Positions 9,690 through 18,563 of a DNA stretch of 64,000 nucleotides are shown in pieces. The DNA lies in assembly GCA_017514235.1 (NCBI GenBank), contig JAFWKK010000081.1, positions 1-64,000 on the forward strand, read 5' to 3'. This stretch comes from Kiritimatiellia bacterium. GTDB lineage: Bacteria > Verrucomicrobiota > Kiritimatiellia > RFP12 > UBA1067. Every line of letters begins with the position of its first letter. Position 1 is the first letter of the stretch. Under the pieces are notes generated by a model. The model saw nothing but the letters and a program-made list of their open reading frames with translations. It did no database searches and was not told the DNA's origin. Made by a program: the position numbers and the translations under genes.

Positions 9690-10862
9690 GTGCTCTACTA
9701 TCTCTCAAAGTTCCTGACGCCGTATTGGGGGCCGTTCCGGCTCCTTCAGTCCCATGCCGTGCTGCTCGCCGGCGGAACGGTGGTGGCGGCAGTTCTCATC
9801 GCATTCTTCCTGCCGAGCCTGTGGAATGGCCTGCCGCACGACCGCGGCAAGGCGATCTGCAAGGACATTGGCGGCATGAAGTCTGCCGGCAAGCCGACCG
9901 GCGCTGGCTTTTACGTGACGCTCCTCTGCCTGCCGTCCCTGATTCTCTTCGCGCCGCTGAAGTTTTGGGATATGATGGCGGTTGCCATGCTTTACCTTGC
10001 GATGCTCTTCGGTTATCTTGACGACCGTTCCGAGGTGCCGTGGGGCGAGCTGAAGAAGGGGCTGCTCGACGCCTTAGTGTCGGTCGCCATCGCCTGCTTC
10101 GTCTTCTTGGGGCATTCGCACGTCCCGTCCGGTCTTGTCGACATGCCGGAGTTCGCCATGACTTTCGGCGATGGGACGCTGAAGGCAGCCGCCGCGTGCG
10201 ACTCGGCACGGATGATTGTCTGGCTGCCTTTCGTGAAGGGGCTGTGGTTCGCCCCGTGGTGGCTTTACATTCCGTGCACGGCGTTCATACTGTGGTTCAC
10301 GATGAACGCGACCAATTGCTCAGACGGCGTGGACGGGCTGGCCGGCACGCTGACGGTGATTACGCTCGTGATGCTGGCTGTGATACTCTACGTGGTTGTT
10401 GGCTATCGTCCGGTCGCCCACTACTTCCTCGTGCCCGTGTATGCGGAGTCGGCCAAGTGGGCGATAGTGGTGATGACCGTTGCTGGCGGATTCTGCGGTT
10501 ACCTTTGGTACAACGCGGAGCCGTCCAAGGTCCTGATGGGCGACGCAGGCAGCAGGTTCCTCGGTGTTCTCGTCGCCACGGCGTCGATCATGACGGGCAA
10601 TCCGTTTCTGGTGCTGGCGCTGTCGCCGGTGGTCCTGGTCAACGGCGGAGGCGGTCTCGGCAAGCTCGTTCTGTTGCGTTTCGCCAAGCGGCTTGGGTTT
10701 GACATAGGGGAGGACAACGTGATACGCAAGATACGCTTCCCTCTGCACGACCACTGCAAGAAAAACCTCGGCTGGTCTAACGCCCAGGTGCTGATGAGGT
10801 TTACCCTGCTGCAGCTGGCCGTAATGCCGGCTTTGCTGATGTTGCTTATAAAGATACGCTGA
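9690..10862 (+). CDS. mraY: MraY-family phospho-MurNAc-pentapeptide transferase
   Basis: A 390-residue polytopic membrane protein of the MraY/WecA superfamily, which transfers a phospho-sugar from UDP to undecaprenyl phosphate. Visible conserved motifs are LFGYLDD, NATNCSDGVDGLAG and MGDAGSRFLG. The MraY His motif is reduced to FPLHDHCKKNLGW. The N-terminal region has GGMKSAGKPTGAGF where MraY usually has KKGTPTMGG, so this copy is divergent. No other mur genes lie next to it, and a WecA-like role cannot be excluded. The start is a GTG with no leader or SD sequence; the promoter position supports it. Confidence 0.8.
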   Translation: MLYYLSKFLTPYWGPFRLLQSHAVLLAGGTVVAAVLIAFFLPSLWNGLPHDRGKAICKDIGGMKSAGKPTGAGFYVTLLCLPSLILFAPLKFWDMMAVAMLYLAMLFGYLDDRSEVPWGELKKGLLDALVSVAIACFVFLGHSHVPSGLVDMPEFAMTFGDGTLKAAAACDSARMIVWLPFVKGLWFAPWWLYIPCTAFILWFTMNATNCSDGVDGLAGTLTVITLVMLAVILYVVVGYRPVAHYFLVPVYAESAKWAIVVMTVAGGFCGYLWYNAEPSKVLMGDAGSRFLGVLVATASIMTGNPFLVLALSPVVLVNGGGGLGKLVLLRFAKRLGFDIGEDNVIRKIRFPLHDHCKKNLGWSNAQVLMRFTLLQLAVMPALLMLLIKIR

Positions 10863-11791
10863 TGTCGACGCTTGCCGCCATCTTGATGCTGGCCCTTTCC
10901 CGTGCGGAAATCATAGCGCGGTTCAAGGCGCCGGTGGTGACGCAGGCCGAGGGCTTGGTAAGGGTCTATGCCGACTGCCCGGAGGATATGCGCCGCGAGT
11001 ATCAGATGCCGGTCGCAAGCTTTGCCGCCGACACGGTGAAGATGCTGCGCCGCAGTCTCACGTTGCGCTCGGAGCGTGTCGCCCGTCCCGGCATAGTCCT
11101 TTACATTGGCGACGTGCGCACCAACGATGCTTCCATAGTTGTCCGCGCCGTCACGAACGGGACGGACGTCGTCACCCGCATATACCTGCGTGCGCCGGGC
11201 TATTCCGACATCGAACGTCTTCGGTTGGAGGTCATAAAGGGGTTTTATCGCGCCGTGCGCAAGACGGAGATTTCGGATGCCGACGCGATTGCCGCTTACC
11301 GCGCCGCAGATCCCGACTTGCGGATTGAGGACGAGCGGCGGCGGCTGGAGGAATGGCTTGCCACCGGTTACGGCATGACGGACGACGAGGAGGGGCTACG
11401 TCTTATGCGGCGGATCCTGCGTCCAGGCGTTGCCTTCCCGCGCGATGTGCTGGTCTTTGCCTCGCGCCTCTATCTCTATCCGCCGCAGCACGACCTCCGT
11501 TTCGCTGGGCGCTACGACTGCCTGTCCTTCCGGGAGGCGATCGCCTTCGTCGCGTCTGAGCCGACGATACGTCCGCTCGCCTTGGTCAAGGCCAGGGAGA
11601 TGCCCGTCTTCGGCGGCGGGCGTGGCGCCGCGCTCTCTGCGGCCGCAGACGCCTACATGCGCTTCCTGTTGGAGCTTGCGAAGGGCGAAAAGGACGCGAA
11701 CGGACTGGCCAGGATGCTTGACGACGCGGACACGTTGCTCAACATCGCCTTCGAGGAGGCTGTAAAAGGGGAGGGAGCCGGACAGACATGA
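10862..11791 (+). CDS. Protein of unknown function, possibly exported
   Basis: A 309-residue protein I do not recognise. The first 15 residues (STLAAILMLALSRA) resemble a signal peptide or membrane anchor. The remainder is mixed alpha/beta and rich in Arg, Asp and Ala, with no obvious catalytic motif. Its start overlaps the last base of the mraY-like stop codon and its end overlaps the argH start by ATGA. It is therefore translated as the middle gene of a three-gene unit. An envelope role alongside the MraY-like enzyme is possible, but this is inference. Confidence 0.65.
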   Translation: MSTLAAILMLALSRAEIIARFKAPVVTQAEGLVRVYADCPEDMRREYQMPVASFAADTVKMLRRSLTLRSERVARPGIVLYIGDVRTNDASIVVRAVTNGTDVVTRIYLRAPGYSDIERLRLEVIKGFYRAVRKTEISDADAIAAYRAADPDLRIEDERRRLEEWLATGYGMTDDEEGLRLMRRILRPGVAFPRDVLVFASRLYLYPPQHDLRFAGRYDCLSFREAIAFVASEPTIRPLALVKAREMPVFGGGRGAALSAAADAYMRFLLELAKGEKDANGLARMLDDADTLLNIAFEEAVKGEGAGQT

Positions 11792-13170
11792 AAAAGACTA
11801 TTACCGACAGCACGGTTGACGCTGACATACTTGCGTATACCGTAGGGGACGATCCTGTACTGGATCTCGCGCTTGCGAAGTGGGACTGCATGGGGACGGC
11901 CGCGCATGTCACCATGCTCTCCGAGATGAAAGGCCTTAAGCGCCCCGTCGTCACCAAAGCCGAGGCCGCGAAGGTGCGCAAGGCCCTGGCCGCCGTCGCA
12001 AAGCTTGCAGCCGAAGGCAAGTTTAAGATTAGGGAGGACGATCAGGACGTCCACATGGCCGTCGAACGCATGCTGACGGAGACCCTGGGCGACCTCGGCA
12101 AGAAGATACATACCGGACGCAGTCGCAACGACCAGGTGGCCGTTGACGTGCGTCTGCACATGAAGGACGAAACGCTCCGCGTCGAGGGCGAGGTAGCCGA
12201 GCTGGCGGAGCGTCTTGTGTCGTTCGGCGCGAAAGCCGGCCCCGTGCCGCTCGTTGGCCGCACCCACTTGCAGCCCGCGATGCCGTCCACCGTCGAGATG
12301 TGGGCTACGGGCCATGCCGAGATGATTCTCGATCAGGTTGAGAACCTGGAGGCAGCCTATCGTCTTGTCGACCTGAATCCGCTCGGCAGTGCGGCGGGCT
12401 ATGGCGTTCCTTTGCCGCTGGAGCGCGCTCGCACGACCGAACTGCTCGGTTTCTCGCGCACGATCCACAACTGCTTCGGCGCGTCGATGGCGCGTGGAGA
12501 GTGCGAGGCAGCTCTCCTTTCGGCACTCGCTCAGCTGATGGCCGTCCTTTCGCGCCTTGCCGAGGACATGATACTCTTCTCGATGCCTGAGTTTGGCTAT
12601 TTCCGCCTGCCGCGAGCGTATTGCACTGGCAGCTCCATCATGCCGCAGAAGTTCAATCCCGACGTTCTGGAGCTGGTGCGCTCCAAGGCGGCGCAGGTGC
12701 TTGGCCTGCAGACCGCGTCGCTGTCGCTTCTGCATGCCATGCCTGGCGGCTACAACCGCGACCTGCAGGACTGCAAGTGGCTTTACATGAAGGGACTCGA
12801 GACGACGCGCATGACTTTGCGCATACTTGCGAAGGTTGTCGCGGGAGTGGCGGTCGATGCGGCGAAATGCCGCGCCGCGTTCACTCCCGGGGTGTTTGCA
12901 ACTGATGTCGCGCTCCGCAAGGTCGCTGCAGGCGTTCCCTGGCGCGACGCCTACCACGACGTGCGCGACCAGTTTGCTGCGCTCTACGACGGCAGGCCGG
13001 CGGAAGTCGCAAACCTCGATCCCGACGAGCAGGTCGTGCTGAAGAGGCATGAGGGAACGTGCATGGGCATCGACCGCCGACTCTACGCGAAGCGGATAGC
13101 GGACGTCAGGAAGTCCGCCGGGTCGCGGCTTCACGCCCTCGAACGCCGCTGCGCCGCGCTGTTCAAGTGA
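11788..13170 (+). CDS. argH: Argininosuccinate lyase
   Basis: 460 residues. It splits argininosuccinate into arginine and fumarate, the last step of arginine synthesis. The fumarase/aspartase superfamily signature GSSIMPQKFNPD is at about residues 281-292. HTGRSRNDQVA lies near residue 108 and GRTHLQPAMP near residue 155. The start overlaps the upstream stop codon (ATGA). No other arg gene is in the window. Confidence 0.96.
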   Translation: MKKTITDSTVDADILAYTVGDDPVLDLALAKWDCMGTAAHVTMLSEMKGLKRPVVTKAEAAKVRKALAAVAKLAAEGKFKIREDDQDVHMAVERMLTETLGDLGKKIHTGRSRNDQVAVDVRLHMKDETLRVEGEVAELAERLVSFGAKAGPVPLVGRTHLQPAMPSTVEMWATGHAEMILDQVENLEAAYRLVDLNPLGSAAGYGVPLPLERARTTELLGFSRTIHNCFGASMARGECEAALLSALAQLMAVLSRLAEDMILFSMPEFGYFRLPRAYCTGSSIMPQKFNPDVLELVRSKAAQVLGLQTASLSLLHAMPGGYNRDLQDCKWLYMKGLETTRMTLRILAKVVAGVAVDAAKCRAAFTPGVFATDVALRKVAAGVPWRDAYHDVRDQFAALYDGRPAEVANLDPDEQVVLKRHEGTCMGIDRRLYAKRIADVRKSAGSRLHALERRCAALFK

Positions 13171-13276
13171 CGATTTTCGGCGGCGATGTCTTCTTGACGT
13201 GGCGAAAGACGGCACGATGGCTTGATCTTCGCCCGATTGCTCGGGTGCATCTGTGGCGATGGGCTGCGCGAAATGG

Positions 13277-13282
13277 TATAAT
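13277..13282 (+). promoter_or_regulatory. TATAAT box before a 10-codon leader ORF and the debranching enzyme gene
   Basis: AAATGGTATAAT is an extended -10. It lies downstream of an in-frame ATG at 13253, which rules that ATG out as the start of the debranching enzyme. Seven nt separate it from the ATG at 13290. Confidence 0.55.
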
Positions 13283-13289
13283 AGGAAAT

Positions 13290-13322
13290 ATGAAGTGCAT
13301 AGAAAGAACGGCGGTGGGATGA
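13290..13322 (+). CDS. Possible 10-residue leader peptide, leaderless, coupled to the downstream gene
   Basis: An ATG 7 nt after the -10 box opens a 10-codon frame (MKCIERTAVG). It ends in a TGA that overlaps the ATGATG at the start of the debranching enzyme. The geometry suggests that a ribosome loads at the mRNA 5' end, translates the short peptide and restarts at the overlapping start. There is no evidence that the peptide itself does anything. Confidence 0.35.
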   Translation: MKCIERTAVG

Positions 13323-16300
13323 TGACGCAAACCCCATTGCCTGGAGATTTTCTCTTGAAGTGGCGCGGCGACTCACTGACTGTGACGCTTAGGCTTGACG
13401 CACCTCGCAGGGGCCGTGCCGCGTTTCGCACTAACATCGGCCACGCGGCAGTGCGCCGCCAGGAGATTGTCGACGCAACCGAGAAGGGGCTGACCCCGCT
13501 GGCGCGGGCGTGGTCCGACATTCCGCTCCAAGAGGTCGCCCCAGGCGTTTTTCAGACCGAGATTCCGCTCGACGAGGTCGGGGTGTTTTCCGGCAAGGCC
13601 TGCTTCATACCCGAGGGCGAGCATGTGCCGGAATGGCCTGAAGGCCGCAACACCCATGTGAAGGTGGAAAGCGCCGAAACCCGTCGTGCGAACTCCATAT
13701 ACTGCGTCTTTCCCCGGCAGTTCGGCTCCTTCCGCGAAATCGTCCGCCGCCTGCCTCACATAATGGACACGATGGGGTTCCGCATCGTGCAGACGCTGCC
13801 TCCGTTCCCGGTGCCGACGACTTACGCGGTGATGGGCGAATACGGCTGCCCGTTCGCAGCCACCGATTTCCTGTCTGTCGATCCTGCAATGGCGGAGTTC
13901 GACGAGAGGGCGACGCCGCTTGAGCAGTTCAAGGAGCTGATCGGCGCCGTGCACGCGCGCGGCGGGCTCTTCTTCATCGACCTGCCCGCCAACCACACCG
14001 GCTGGGCATCTACGTTGCAGACGCACCACCCCGATTGGTTCCACCGTGAGGCGGACGGACGCTTCGTCTCGCCTGGCGCGTGGGGCGTGACATGGGCCGA
14101 CCTGGTGGAGCTAGACTATTCCAACGCCGGACTGCGCACCTACATGGCGGAAGTCTTCCTGTTCTGGTGCCGAATCGGCGTGGACGGCTTCCGTTGCGAC
14201 GCCGGCTACATGATTCCGGCCGAGACGTGGGAATACATCGTAGCCAAGGTCCGTGACGAATACCCTGACACCGTCTTCATGCTGGAGGGCCTTGGCGGCC
14301 GTGTCGAGACGACAGACCGACTGCTCTCAGAATCGAATCTCGACTGGGCCTATTCCGAGATGTTTCAGACATACGACCGTGGAGCGTTCGAGTGGTACCT
14401 GCCGGGCGCGATAGCGCGATCGGAGCGTTACGGCACGCTGGTTCACTTTGCCGAAACGCACGACAACGACCGCCTCGCCAAGGGCGGTGAGACATACGCC
14501 CGGCTGCGCGTGCAGCTTGCCGCGCTGCTGAGCGCACAGGGCGCGTGGGGCATCGCCAACGGCGTGGAGTGGTACTGCTGCGAAAAGATAGACGTCCACG
14601 GCAAAAGCGATCTTTCCTGGGGCGCCGAACATAACATGATCGGTCTTATCGCGAAGCTCAACCGCATTCTCTCCACGCACCCGTCGTTCGACGGTCCATG
14701 TCATTTGGAGCTCGTCACGCGTGGAGACGGAAACACCCTTGCCGTTGCGCGAGACGGCCTGCTCGTGCTGGCAAATCTCGATTGCTCCGCCCCCGCGACG
14801 ATTGACTGGGACCGCCGGGCGTTCGGCGCTGCAGAGGCATGCGATCTTTTGACTGGCGCCGCGTTCAGGACTGCGGAGCCAGTGTCTCTTGATCCTGGCC
14901 AAGTGCTTTGCCTTGCCGCCGCCGGAGCCCCGCCGCCGGCCGTCAAGGCATCCGTCGCGCCCTCCGCGCACAACGCCGTCAAGCCGCTTTTCCACATCGT
15001 ATTTCCGCGTGACGTGCGACGCGACGTGGTTGTGCCAGAAGGACAGGCGGTGGAGATTTCAGCTCCGTCTCATTTCCGCTTGCGTCTCATCGACCCAGAG
15101 ACCGGGAGGACGATCCGAGTCTGCCGTTCGGAAGGCAACGTTGTCGTCATCGAGGCGCCGTCCTATCGCGGGGACGGCACTCGCTGCCGCATTCTCAGCC
15201 TTGACGTTTCACGCTATGAGGCCGGACGAGCCGTGCGCACCCATTCTCGCTTTCTCGTTCCGCCGCCGCCGAAGCGTGCGAAGGTAAGGCTGTCGCTTGG
15301 CGGCGAGGAAGTGCGCGCGCATCCGTACTGGCGCACGATTCTCTCCAACGGCGCGGGCGCGGCGGCACAGGTTCGACTTGGGTGGGGTGAGATACGCTCG
15401 CAATACGATGCGCTTCTTGCTGCCAACCCGAATCCCGCCGTGCCGTCCGACAGGCTCTGCCTTTGGGCGCGCACGCGCTGCTGGCTGCAGCGCGAAGGCT
15501 ACCTGCGCGAGCTGGACAGGCAGTGCGTGACGCGCTTCGCCGCCGACCCCGCCGGACGCTTTGCGCGGTGGGAGTTCTCGGTCCCGTGCGGCATGGGCAT
15601 GGAAACGGCGTTCGCATTCACGCTTGCCCTCGCCGAGGGGCGCAACGAGGCCGTGCTGAAGGTCGAGCGTCCGCCGGCCGCCGAGCGCGAAGTCGGCGAG
15701 AAGGTGCGCATCGTGTTCCGTCCAGACGTTGAATGGCGCAGTTTCCACGCGGTAACCAAGGCGTTCGGAGGCCCTGAGGACCTTTTCCCGGCGAAGTGCG
15801 AGGCGACTGCTGATGGTTTCCTGTTCCGTCCTGCCGAGGGGGCGTTCCGTCTGAGCGTTGCCGGCGGAGCCTACCACCACGAGCCGCAGTGGACGTACAA
15901 CGTCGCTCATGCGGAAGAGGCGGAACGCGGACAGGAACCGAGCGGCGACCTGTTCAGTCCGGGCTGGATCAGCGCCGACATGGGAATCGGCGACACCGTG
16001 ACGCTGACCGGGCGGCTCGAGGATGCCGCCGGTCCGGTGAGCGCCAGCACGTCCGACGCATGTCTTGCGCCGTCCGACGACAAGCCGTCGCTTCCGTTCG
16101 CCGCCGCGCTGCGCCGAGCGATGGACTTGTTCATCGTCCGCCGCGACGACCTAAAGACCGTCATCGCCGGCTATCCGTGGTTCCTCGACTGGGGCCGCGA
16201 CACGTTCATCTTCCTGCGAGGCATGATCGCCGCCGGCATGACCGACGACGCGCTCTGCATACTCAAGGCGTTCGCGGCGTTCGAAGAGAACGGAACGCTG

Positions 16301-17176
16301 CCAAACATAATATTTGGCAAGACCGCTGGCAACCGCGATACCGTCGATGCGCCGCTGTGGTTCGTAAGATGCGTGGAGGAGTGCGGCAAGAAGTCACAGG
16401 TTTCCGCTCTCCTGTCCGCCTGCGAGTCGATCGTCGACAACTACATCAGGGGAACGCCGAACGGCATTCATGTCGACGCCGATTCCGGGCTCGTCTGGTC
16501 GCCGTCGCACTTCACCTGGATGGACACCAACTACCCGGCGTGCACGCCGCGCGTCGGCTATCCGGTGGAAGTGCAGGCGTTGTGGATATCCGCGCTGCGC
16601 TTCCTCGGCCGGCACGAGCTGGCGAAGCGAGCCAAGGCGTCTGTAGAACGCTTGTTCAAATGGGAGTTCGGTTACCGCGACTGCCTGGCCGCGCCGAACG
16701 GCGAGCCTGCCGCGAACGCCACGCCCGAGGACACGATACGCCCGAACCAGCTCTTCCTCGTGACGCTGGGCGTGACCGAAGACCTGTCGGTCCTTCGGGC
16801 GACGGAGGAGCTTCTGGTGCCTGGCGGAATCAGGTCGCTCAATGCGGAGCATCCGCTGTACAGGGGCGTCTACTGCGGCGACGAGGACTCGTCGCGCAAG
16901 CCGGCCTATCACAACGGCACCGCATGGGCGTGGCCGTTTCCGCTTTATGCGGAAGCGCTGGTCGCGACCGGGGCGTGTCCGAGGGAGGTCGCCCTTTCGC
17001 TGCTGGCGGGCGCGGTGGAGAACCTTAACGCCGGATGTGTTGCGCACATGAGCGAAATTGCTGACGGCGACTCGCCGCACGCGCAGAAGGGCTGCGCCGC
17101 CCAGGCGTGGAGCGTCAGCGAACTGCTTCGCGTCTGGCTTAAGCTTGGCGGACGGCAATTCGCTGTTCGCAACTGA
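13319..17176 (+). CDS. Bifunctional-type glycogen debranching enzyme (GH13-like plus amylo-alpha-1,6-glucosidase)
   Basis: A large, 1285-residue protein. A GH13-like TIM barrel (about residues 110-500) carries the expected acidic residues: Asp in FRCDAG near 292, Glu in MLEGLG near 321 and Asp in ETHDND near 380. A GDE_C-type amylo-alpha-1,6-glucosidase domain occupies about residues 930-1285 (FLDWGRDTF, near 953). This resembles the eukaryotic indirect debrancher, which pairs 4-alpha-glucanotransferase and 1,6-glucosidase activities, rather than the direct GlgX/TreX type. It should act on glycogen branches in the cytoplasm. ATG 13319 is chosen because the promoter lies between it and the earlier in-frame ATG. 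No other glycogen gene is adjacent. Confidence 0.82.
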   Translation: MMTQTPLPGDFLLKWRGDSLTVTLRLDAPRRGRAAFRTNIGHAAVRRQEIVDATEKGLTPLARAWSDIPLQEVAPGVFQTEIPLDEVGVFSGKACFIPEGEHVPEWPEGRNTHVKVESAETRRANSIYCVFPRQFGSFREIVRRLPHIMDTMGFRIVQTLPPFPVPTTYAVMGEYGCPFAATDFLSVDPAMAEFDERATPLEQFKELIGAVHARGGLFFIDLPANHTGWASTLQTHHPDWFHREADGRFVSPGAWGVTWADLVELDYSNAGLRTYMAEVFLFWCRIGVDGFRCDAGYMIPAETWEYIVAKVRDEYPDTVFMLEGLGGRVETTDRLLSESNLDWAYSEMFQTYDRGAFEWYLPGAIARSERYGTLVHFAETHDNDRLAKGGETYARLRVQLAALLSAQGAWGIANGVEWYCCEKIDVHGKSDLSWGAEHNMIGLIAKLNRILSTHPSFDGPCHLELVTRGDGNTLAVARDGLLVLANLDCSAPATIDWDRRAFGAAEACDLLTGAAFRTAEPVSLDPGQVLCLAAAGAPPPAVKASVAPSAHNAVKPLFHIVFPRDVRRDVVVPEGQAVEISAPSHFRLRLIDPETGRTIRVCRSEGNVVVIEAPSYRGDGTRCRILSLDVSRYEAGRAVRTHSRFLVPPPPKRAKVRLSLGGEEVRAHPYWRTILSNGAGAAAQVRLGWGEIRSQYDALLAANPNPAVPSDRLCLWARTRCWLQREGYLRELDRQCVTRFAADPAGRFARWEFSVPCGMGMETAFAFTLALAEGRNEAVLKVERPPAAEREVGEKVRIVFRPDVEWRSFHAVTKAFGGPEDLFPAKCEATADGFLFRPAEGAFRLSVAGGAYHHEPQWTYNVAHAEEAERGQEPSGDLFSPGWISADMGIGDTVTLTGRLEDAAGPVSASTSDACLAPSDDKPSLPFAAALRRAMDLFIVRRDDLKTVIAGYPWFLDWGRDTFIFLRGMIAAGMTDDALCILKAFAAFEENGTLPNIIFGKTAGNRDTVDAPLWFVRCVEECGKKSQVSALLSACESIVDNYIRGTPNGIHVDADSGLVWSPSHFTWMDTNYPACTPRVGYPVEVQALWISALRFLGRHELAKRAKASVERLFKWEFGYRDCLAAPNGEPAANATPEDTIRPNQLFLVTLGVTEDLSVLRATEELLVPGGIRSLNAEHPLYRGVYCGDEDSSRKPAYHNGTAWAWPFPLYAEALVATGACPREVALSLLAGAVENLNAGCVAHMSEIADGDSPHAQKGCAAQAWSVSELLRVWLKLGGRQFAVRN

Positions 17177-17218
17177 CGATGTTTCAAGACGCATGGGGTT
17201 GTCAAGGCAGGAGTTGCC

Positions 17219-17854
17219 ATGAGAATAGGTATGTTCGGAGGAAGCTTCAATCCGGTTCACTACGGGCACGTCGGCATCGCCCGTCGCGCAATCGAAGACC
17301 TTTCGCTTGACCGGCTTATAGTGCTGCCCGCCAGCGTTTCGCCGTTCAAGACCGTCGACGCGCCTCGGCCGATGCCGTGGGATCGCGTGGAGCTTGTCCA
17401 AGCCGCGTTCCGCGACGTCGAGAAGACGGTCGTGGACCTGCGGGAAATTGAGCGTGGCGGCGTTTCCTACGCCATCGACACGGTGCGCGAGATCGCTTCG
17501 GAGAACCCGGATGCAGAGCTTTTCTTCATCGTCGGCGAGGATGCCCTTGAGGGCGTGCCGCGCTGGAAGGACAGCGACGAGCTGCAGAGTCTTTGCAAGT
17601 TCAGGTCGTATCCGCGAACCAAGGAGTCGTCGTCGGAAATACGCCGCCTCTTTTCGGAGACGGGCGTAACGGTCAATCCTGACGAGCGGATCGCCAGGAC
17701 CGTGCGCGAAGGTATCGTGCGCAAGGGTGGCTACTGTCCGTGCCGCCTGCCTAAGCTGCCGGAGTTCTTTTGTCCGTGCGACGAGTTCAAGGGCCAGATG
17801 GCCGATCCGTCGTATCACGGTCCGTGTCACTGCCGCCTTTACCTGAAGCCATGA
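17219..17854 (+). CDS. nadD: Nicotinate-nucleotide adenylyltransferase (NadD-like) fused to an FTR-type Cys domain
   Basis: 211 residues. Residues 1-145 are NadD-like: the nucleotidyltransferase motif GGSFNPVHYGH is at 7-17, VGEDALEGVPRW is in the middle and an SSSEIR signature is near 137. NadD makes deamido-NAD from nicotinate mononucleotide. The last 65 residues differ: CPC at 173-175, CPC at 185-187 and CHC at 203-205, followed by RLYLKP. This is the Cys pattern of the ferredoxin:thioredoxin reductase catalytic chain, which binds a 4Fe-4S cluster beside a redox disulfide. About 25 residues normally found between the PRW and SST-IR regions of NadD are missing. GCAGGAG precedes the start. 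The 3' end overlaps tcdA by ATGA. Confidence 0.8.
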   Translation: MRIGMFGGSFNPVHYGHVGIARRAIEDLSLDRLIVLPASVSPFKTVDAPRPMPWDRVELVQAAFRDVEKTVVDLREIERGGVSYAIDTVREIASENPDAELFFIVGEDALEGVPRWKDSDELQSLCKFRSYPRTKESSSEIRRLFSETGVTVNPDERIARTVREGIVRKGGYCPCRLPKLPEFFCPCDEFKGQMADPSYHGPCHCRLYLKP

Positions 17855-18531
17855 ACGGCGAGTCGTGTTCGCGCACCGCGGCATTGCTGGGCGAAGCGGC
17901 GATGGAGCGTCTCGCCTCGGCGCACGTGCTTGTCGTGGGCGTAGGCGGTGTCGGCAGCTGGTGCGCCGAGGCGCTCGTGCGCACTGGCGCAGGGCATCTG
18001 ACGCTGATTGACGACGATGTCGTAGCCGCATCGAACCTGAACAGACAGTGCCAGGCGACGGAGGCGACGCTGGGTCGCCCAAAGGTCGATGCGCTGCGCG
18101 AACGATTGCTTTCGATCAGTTCCTGCGCCGACGTGACGGCCCGGGCCGTGCGGTTCACTGGGTCGGAGGACATTTCCGGCTTCGATGCGGTTGTCGATGC
18201 CATCGACAGCGTCGATAGCAAAGCGGCGCTCGTGCTTAAGGCGTGCGAGCTGAAGATTCCCGTCGTGTCCAGCATGGGCGCGGCGCTGAGGACCGACCCG
18301 ACGAGAGTCCGTGTGACGCGATTCGACAAGGTGTCGGGCGACGGCCTGGCACGTGCCCTGCGCAGGCGTTTCCGCGTGGAGAGACGCGTCTTGCCGCGGT
18401 TTGACTGCGTCTGGAGCGACGAGCCGCCGCGCCGGATTGCGGTGCGCGGCAGCATTATGCCCGTTACGGCTTCTTTCGGCATGTGCCTGGCTTCGCGCGT
18501 CATTGAAATCCTAACTGATTTTTGCCATTGA
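17851..18531 (+). CDS. tcdA: tRNA threonylcarbamoyladenosine dehydratase (TcdA/CsdL-like)
   Basis: A 226-residue E1-like ThiF-family protein with the ATP-binding loop GVGGVGSWCAEAL near residue 30. DDDVVAASNLNRQ and the later FDAVVDAIDSVDSK are typical of TcdA, which cyclises t6A to ct6A in tRNAs. ATG 17851 was chosen because it overlaps the nadD stop (ATGA) and gives the family N-terminus; an earlier in-frame start at 17770 would lie within nadD. No CsdA/CsdE partner is nearby. Confidence 0.85.
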   Translation: MNGESCSRTAALLGEAAMERLASAHVLVVGVGGVGSWCAEALVRTGAGHLTLIDDDVVAASNLNRQCQATEATLGRPKVDALRERLLSISSCADVTARAVRFTGSEDISGFDAVVDAIDSVDSKAALVLKACELKIPVVSSMGAALRTDPTRVRVTRFDKVSGDGLARALRRRFRVERRVLPRFDCVWSDEPPRRIAVRGSIMPVTASFGMCLASRVIEILTDFCH

Positions 18532-18550
18532 ATGCCGCGGGCGGATATGA

Positions 18551-18556
18551 GATAAT
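18551..18556 (+). promoter_or_regulatory. GATAAT box 7 nt before the FAD oxidoreductase start
   Basis: GGATATGAGATAAT ends 7 nt before the ATG at 18564, so the expected transcript has no leader. An earlier in-frame ATG at 18522 lies upstream of this box and inside tcdA. Confidence 0.5.
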
Positions 18557-18563
18557 AGAAGAC

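Noticed and set aside
13253..13318. ATG 13253 as start of the debranching enzyme
   Set aside because: The TATAAT promoter at 13277-13282 lies downstream of it, and the extra residues do not look like a protein N-terminus.
11653..13521. Long open frame on the minus strand (622 codons) opposite argH
   Set aside because: It lies antisense to a clear argH. Its Arg/His-rich translation has no recognisable motif, as expected from GC-rich coding DNA read backwards. The same applies to the minus-strand frames at 3535-4776, 16394-18082 and 57805-59682.
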